DNA from: Demequina lignilytica
GTDB taxonomy: Bacteria > Actinomycetota > Actinomycetes > Actinomycetales > Demequinaceae
Direction of reading: 5' to 3'
DNA: 64,000 bases
NCBI RefSeq assembly: GCF_030418305.1
Contig: NZ_JAUHPX010000001.1
Location: 372,001 to 436,000 of the forward strand
Under the pieces are notes generated by a model. The model did no database searches. It was not told the origin of the DNA and saw nothing but the letters and a program-made list of their open reading frames with translations. Below are positions 61,468 through 64,000 of this stretch, one piece after another. How positions within the stretch are numbered: the stretch's first letter is position 1; every line of letters begins with the position of its first letter. The translations under genes and the position numbers were made by a program.

Positions 61468-62401
61468 CGTAGTGAACCCATCGCTTGGAGAGCCAGAAGT
61501 TGAGACCGGTGAACGCGCCGATGATCAGCACGAGGAGCCACGCCATCGCGGCCGCGTACCCCATCCGGAAGTTCCCGAAGCCCTCCTGGTAGAGGTAGAG
61601 CGTGTAGAACAGCGTCGAGTCGGCCGGTCCACCGGTTCCGCCGGAGACCACGTAGGCCTGGGTGAAGTTCGAGAACGCGTTGATGATCGCGAGCACCAGG
61701 TTGAAGAAGACGATCGGGGTCAGCAGCGGGAGCGTGATGTGGCGGAACTGCCACCAGGCGTTCGCGCCATCCGTCGACGCCGCCTCGTAGTACGACTTGG
61801 GGATCTGCCGCAGGCCCGCGAGGAAGATGACCATCGGTGAGCCGAAGGTCCACACATGGAGCAGGACGATCGTCCACAGCGCAGTGTCGGGATTCGAGAT
61901 CCAGCTCTGGGTCGACTCGATGCCCATCCAGCCGAGGATCGCGTTGAGCAGCCCGTCGGCGCCGAACACGAGGCGCCACAGCACCGCGATGGCGACCGAG
62001 CCGCCGAGGAGCGAGGGCAGGTAGAAGGCCGACCGGTAGAACGGGAGGAACCTCATGCCCCGATCGAGCGCGAGAGCCAGGACCAGCGCGACGAGCAGCT
62101 GCAGCGGCACCGACACGATCACGTAGGTGAAGGTCACCTTGAGCGCCTGATGGAGACGGTCATCCGTGAGCATCCGCTCGAAGTTGTCGAGACCCGTCCA
62201 CTCCGGCGGCTGGAGCAAGTTGTACTTGGTGAACGACAAGTACAGCGAGTACAGCAGCGGCCCGGCGGTCAGCCCGAGGAGGCCGATGATCCACGGCGCG
62301 AGGAAGCCCAGCGCCGCCTTGTTGTCGGGCTGCTTGACCTTGATCTTGCGCCCGGCCTTGTCGCGCTCAGTGCGCATGCGATCGAGCTCGGCGAGGCTCA
62401 T
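61460..62401 (-). CDS. Carbohydrate ABC transporter permease (first permease, MalF type)
   Basis: A 313-residue permease, first gene of the long uronate operon. Charged N-terminus (to about 35), then APWIIGLLGLTAGPLLYSLY as the first span. EAA loop EAASTDGANAWWQFRHITLP (about residues 200-220). The promoter region upstream is shared with the divergent LacI gene at 62684 and has phased TTGCA motifs. Overlaps the second permease by 8 bp. Confidence 0.93.
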   Translation of the reverse strand: MSLAELDRMRTERDKAGRKIKVKQPDNKAALGFLAPWIIGLLGLTAGPLLYSLYLSFTKYNLLQPPEWTGLDNFERMLTDDRLHQALKVTFTYVIVSVPLQLLVALVLALALDRGMRFLPFYRSAFYLPSLLGGSVAIAVLWRLVFGADGLLNAILGWMGIESTQSWISNPDTALWTIVLLHVWTFGSPMVIFLAGLRQIPKSYYEAASTDGANAWWQFRHITLPLLTPIVFFNLVLAIINAFSNFTQAYVVSGGTGGPADSTLFYTLYLYQEGFGNFRMGYAAAMAWLLVLIIGAFTGLNFWLSKRWVHYDD

Positions 62402-62541
62402 GGCTTCACCGCCCGATGCGTCCTGGCGTCGTTGCCCATCATGTCCCTCTCCTTCGAGGCGTCCCGGTCGTCTGATCGACCGCTGGACTTCGTGGTGATG
62501 TCCGACACATTGGCATCGTTTGCGGTACGTGTCAAGCGCTG

Positions 62542-62636
62542 TTGCAGAAATGTTGCAAACGTGCGTCAGTCCCCGTTCAGATGCTCTTGTTCATCGCTAT
62601 GAAAACCATTGCAACTATTTGCAAAACAGGTTGCAG
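62542..62636. promoter_or_regulatory. Divergent promoter with five helically phased TTGCA motifs
   Basis: TTGCAG (62542-62547), TTGCAA (62553-62558), then TTGCAA (62609-62614), TTGCAA (62619-62624) and TTGCAG (62631-62636). Spacing within each group is 10-12 bp, one helical turn, and TTGCAA is itself a palindrome; the pair at 62609-62624 forms TTGCAACTATTTGCAA, with perfect 6-bp arms. Likely sites of the LacI protein encoded at 62684, controlling both the uronate operon and its own gene. Confidence 0.65.
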
Positions 62637-62683
62637 GTCCGCTAGTGTCGGAGCATCGTCACCATGACATCGAAGGAGCTGCC

Positions 62684-63697
62684 GTGAGCGCGACCATCAA
62701 TGACGTTGCACGCGTTGCGGGCGTCTCGCCCTCGACGGTGTCGCGCGCCCTGAGCGGCGGGCCGGTCAACGCCGCCACCCGCGACCTGGTGCGCCGGACC
62801 GCCGAGACCCTCGGCTACCAGCCCAACCGCGCGGCGCGCGAGCTCATCACGGGCCGCACCGGAGCGCTGGGCCTCCTGGTCCCGGATCTCGGCAACCCTT
62901 ACTTCACCGAGGTGATCAAGGGCGCCTCGTCACGCAGCCGCACGTCGAGCTACCCGATCTTCGTGTCGGACACCGACGAGCACGTGGCGCGCGAGCACGA
63001 GACGATCGCCTCGCTGCGCCACAACACCGACGGCCTGATCCTGTGCTCGCCGCGAGGCACCGACGAGGAGCTCCTGGCGCTCGCTCAGACGGGGCCGACG
63101 GTGATGGTGAGCCGTCACGTGCCGGGCGTGCCATCCGTCATGGGAGACGCAGCCGCCGGCATCGAGCAGGCGCTCCAGCATCTCGGCGCGCTGGGCCATC
63201 GCAAGGTCGCCTACATCAACGGCCCGGCCGGGTCGTACTCCGAGGGCCGCCGCAGCGCCGGCCTTGCGGCAGCTCAGGCGCTCGGCATCGAGGTGGTCGA
63301 GGTTCCCGCCGCCGCACCCACCTTCGACGCCGGCGTGCTCGCGGCCGACCTGGTGCTCACCACGGGCGCGACGGCGATCATCGCCTTCAACGACCTCATC
63401 GCCATCGGCGTCCTCAACAGGCTCACCTCGCGCGGGATCCGCGTCCCCGAGGACATGAGCCTGGTCGGTCACGATGACATCCCGATGGCGTCCATGTGCA
63501 CCCCGAACCTCACCACGATCGCGGTGCAGAAGGAGCGGCTCGGGTTCACCGCCACGGACCTGCTGCTTCGGCTGCTCGATCAGCGCGCCGCCCGGTCCTC
63601 GGCCACCGAGCCCGACGACACGTGCCTGCAGCTGCCGTCGATGCTCGTGGTCCGCGGCTCGACCGGGGTCGCACCGTCCACGCCTCCGCGTTCGTGA
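62684..63697 (+). CDS. LacI family regulator of the uronate transport/catabolism operon
   Basis: A 337-residue LacI repressor. Helix-turn-helix TINDVARVAGVSPSTVSRAL (residues about 4-23), hinge QPNRAARELITGRTGALGLL, core with PDLGNPYFTEVIKGASSRSR, IIAFNDLIAIGVLNRLTSRG and MSLVGHDDIPMASMCTPNLT. GAAGGAG is 5 bp before the GTG. Divergent from the permease genes and 29 bp before the probable alpha-glucuronidase gene, so it probably represses both in the absence of a uronate or aldobiouronate. Similar to the LacI protein at 50718, suggesting paralogous control of two branches. Confidence 0.92.
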   Translation: MSATINDVARVAGVSPSTVSRALSGGPVNAATRDLVRRTAETLGYQPNRAARELITGRTGALGLLVPDLGNPYFTEVIKGASSRSRTSSYPIFVSDTDEHVAREHETIASLRHNTDGLILCSPRGTDEELLALAQTGPTVMVSRHVPGVPSVMGDAAAGIEQALQHLGALGHRKVAYINGPAGSYSEGRRSAGLAAAQALGIEVVEVPAAAPTFDAGVLAADLVLTTGATAIIAFNDLIAIGVLNRLTSRGIRVPEDMSLVGHDDIPMASMCTPNLTTIAVQKERLGFTATDLLLRLLDQRAARSSATEPDDTCLQLPSMLVVRGSTGVAPSTPPRS

Positions 63698-63726
63698 CCC
63701 TCCGCCACACCCTCAGGGAGAAGAAG

Positions 63727-64000
63727 ATGTCGTACGTGGGTCCCTCCGACCCGATCGAGCTCGCGAGCCGCGGCGCTCTCACCACCATCGCGCTGGACGC
63801 GCGCGAGGACGGAGCGGTGGCACGGGCTGTCGCCCACCTGGCGGGCGATCTCGCGGACGCCTGCGGCGCACGCACGTCGATCACCGCCGAGGTGGACCGG
63901 GCGCGCATCGTCGTCGGCACGCTCGGCTCCCCCGCGGGGGCCCTCGCGGAGTCGCTCGGCATCGACCTCGACCCGCTTCGGGACGGCGACCGTCCGGCGT
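63727..64000 (+). CDS. Probable GH115 alpha-glucuronidase, N-terminal part (3' end outside window)
   Basis: The first 91 residues only. They read LTTIALDAREDGAVARAVAH, then LAGDLADACGARTSITAEVD, and RARIVVGTLGSPAGALAESL, which resemble the N-terminal domain of GH115 xylan alpha-1,2-glucuronidases, with the IVVGTLG turn. A GH67 N-terminal domain is the main alternative. GGGAGAAGA precedes the ATG. It follows the LacI gene by 29 bp on the same strand. The product would release (4-O-methyl)glucuronate from glucuronoxylan, which would feed the operon to the left. The catalytic part is not visible, so the call is tentative. Confidence 0.6.
   Translation, partial: MSYVGPSDPIELASRGALTTIALDAREDGAVARAVAHLAGDLADACGARTSITAEVDRARIVVGTLGSPAGALAESLGIDLDPLRDGDRPA

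Overview
The window is high-GC, gene-dense DNA with short intergenic gaps, many ATGA/GTGA stop-start overlaps, and several GTG or TTG starts. The glnE-glnA2 / nadE / panB / SPOR-map-ppgK neighbourhood is typical of actinobacteria, and the whole set (PpgK, F420-type LLM oxidoreductase, many LacI and ROK regulators, secreted multidomain glycosidases) fits a saprophytic Micrococcales member, perhaps close to Cellulomonas or Demequina. This assignment is an inference from gene content; no rRNA or tRNA gene is present.

Region 1 (1-8.4 kb) is a carboxylic-acid/acyl-CoA island: the end of a branched-chain-amino-acid-type ABC transporter (livF-livH-livM), a TetR regulator, an aldehyde dehydrogenase, a regulator with two TetR modules, an acyl-CoA synthetase and a 4HBT thioesterase. 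Inverted repeats sit beside both TetR genes. Region 2 (8.4-15.2 kb) has a DUF2235 hydrolase, a zinc-free quinone-oxidoreductase-like protein, RibA, and an alpha-glucosidase/LacI/PfkB-kinase cluster with a cre-like operator upstream.

Region 3 (15.2-28.4 kb) is conserved core: an envelope protein translationally overlapped with glnE, glnA2, nadE, panB, an epimerase, a membrane protein, a SPOR protein, map, polyphosphate glucokinase with an Ala/Lys tail, a GNAT and a ROK regulator. Region 4 (28.4-39.8 kb) is a mixed set: secreted HNH/excalibur lipoprotein, PadR regulator, O-antigen-ligase-like membrane protein, MpaB-like oxygenase, SBF transporter, LCP ligase, small alarmone synthetase, flavin oxidoreductase, LLM oxidoreductase, CorA.

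Region 5 (39.8-64 kb) is a plant-polysaccharide locus. A 2,625-residue secreted GH53 galactanase with an internal, apparently exact 688-bp duplication is followed by its probable LacI regulator. A divergent pair (Gfo/Idh oxidoreductase versus LacI-UxaA) shares two near-identical operators. A long minus-strand operon (62401 down to 53413) encodes a sugar ABC importer, two structurally unrelated mannonate dehydratases (UxuA and ManD), fructuronate reductase, KDPG aldolase and KDG kinase. Together these would import a uronate or oligouronide and convert it to pyruvate and glyceraldehyde-3-phosphate; the uronate isomerase (UxaC) and the tagaturonate reductase are not in the window. Upstream and divergent lies a third LacI gene followed by the start of a probable GH115 alpha-glucuronidase, with helically phased TTGCA motifs in the shared promoter region.

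No CRISPR array, insertion sequence, phage gene, tRNA or rRNA was seen. The most unusual items are the paired mannonate dehydratases, the exact duplication in the GH53 gene, the phased TTGCA promoter, and a membrane-protein gene with no ATG/GTG/TTG start in the right place.
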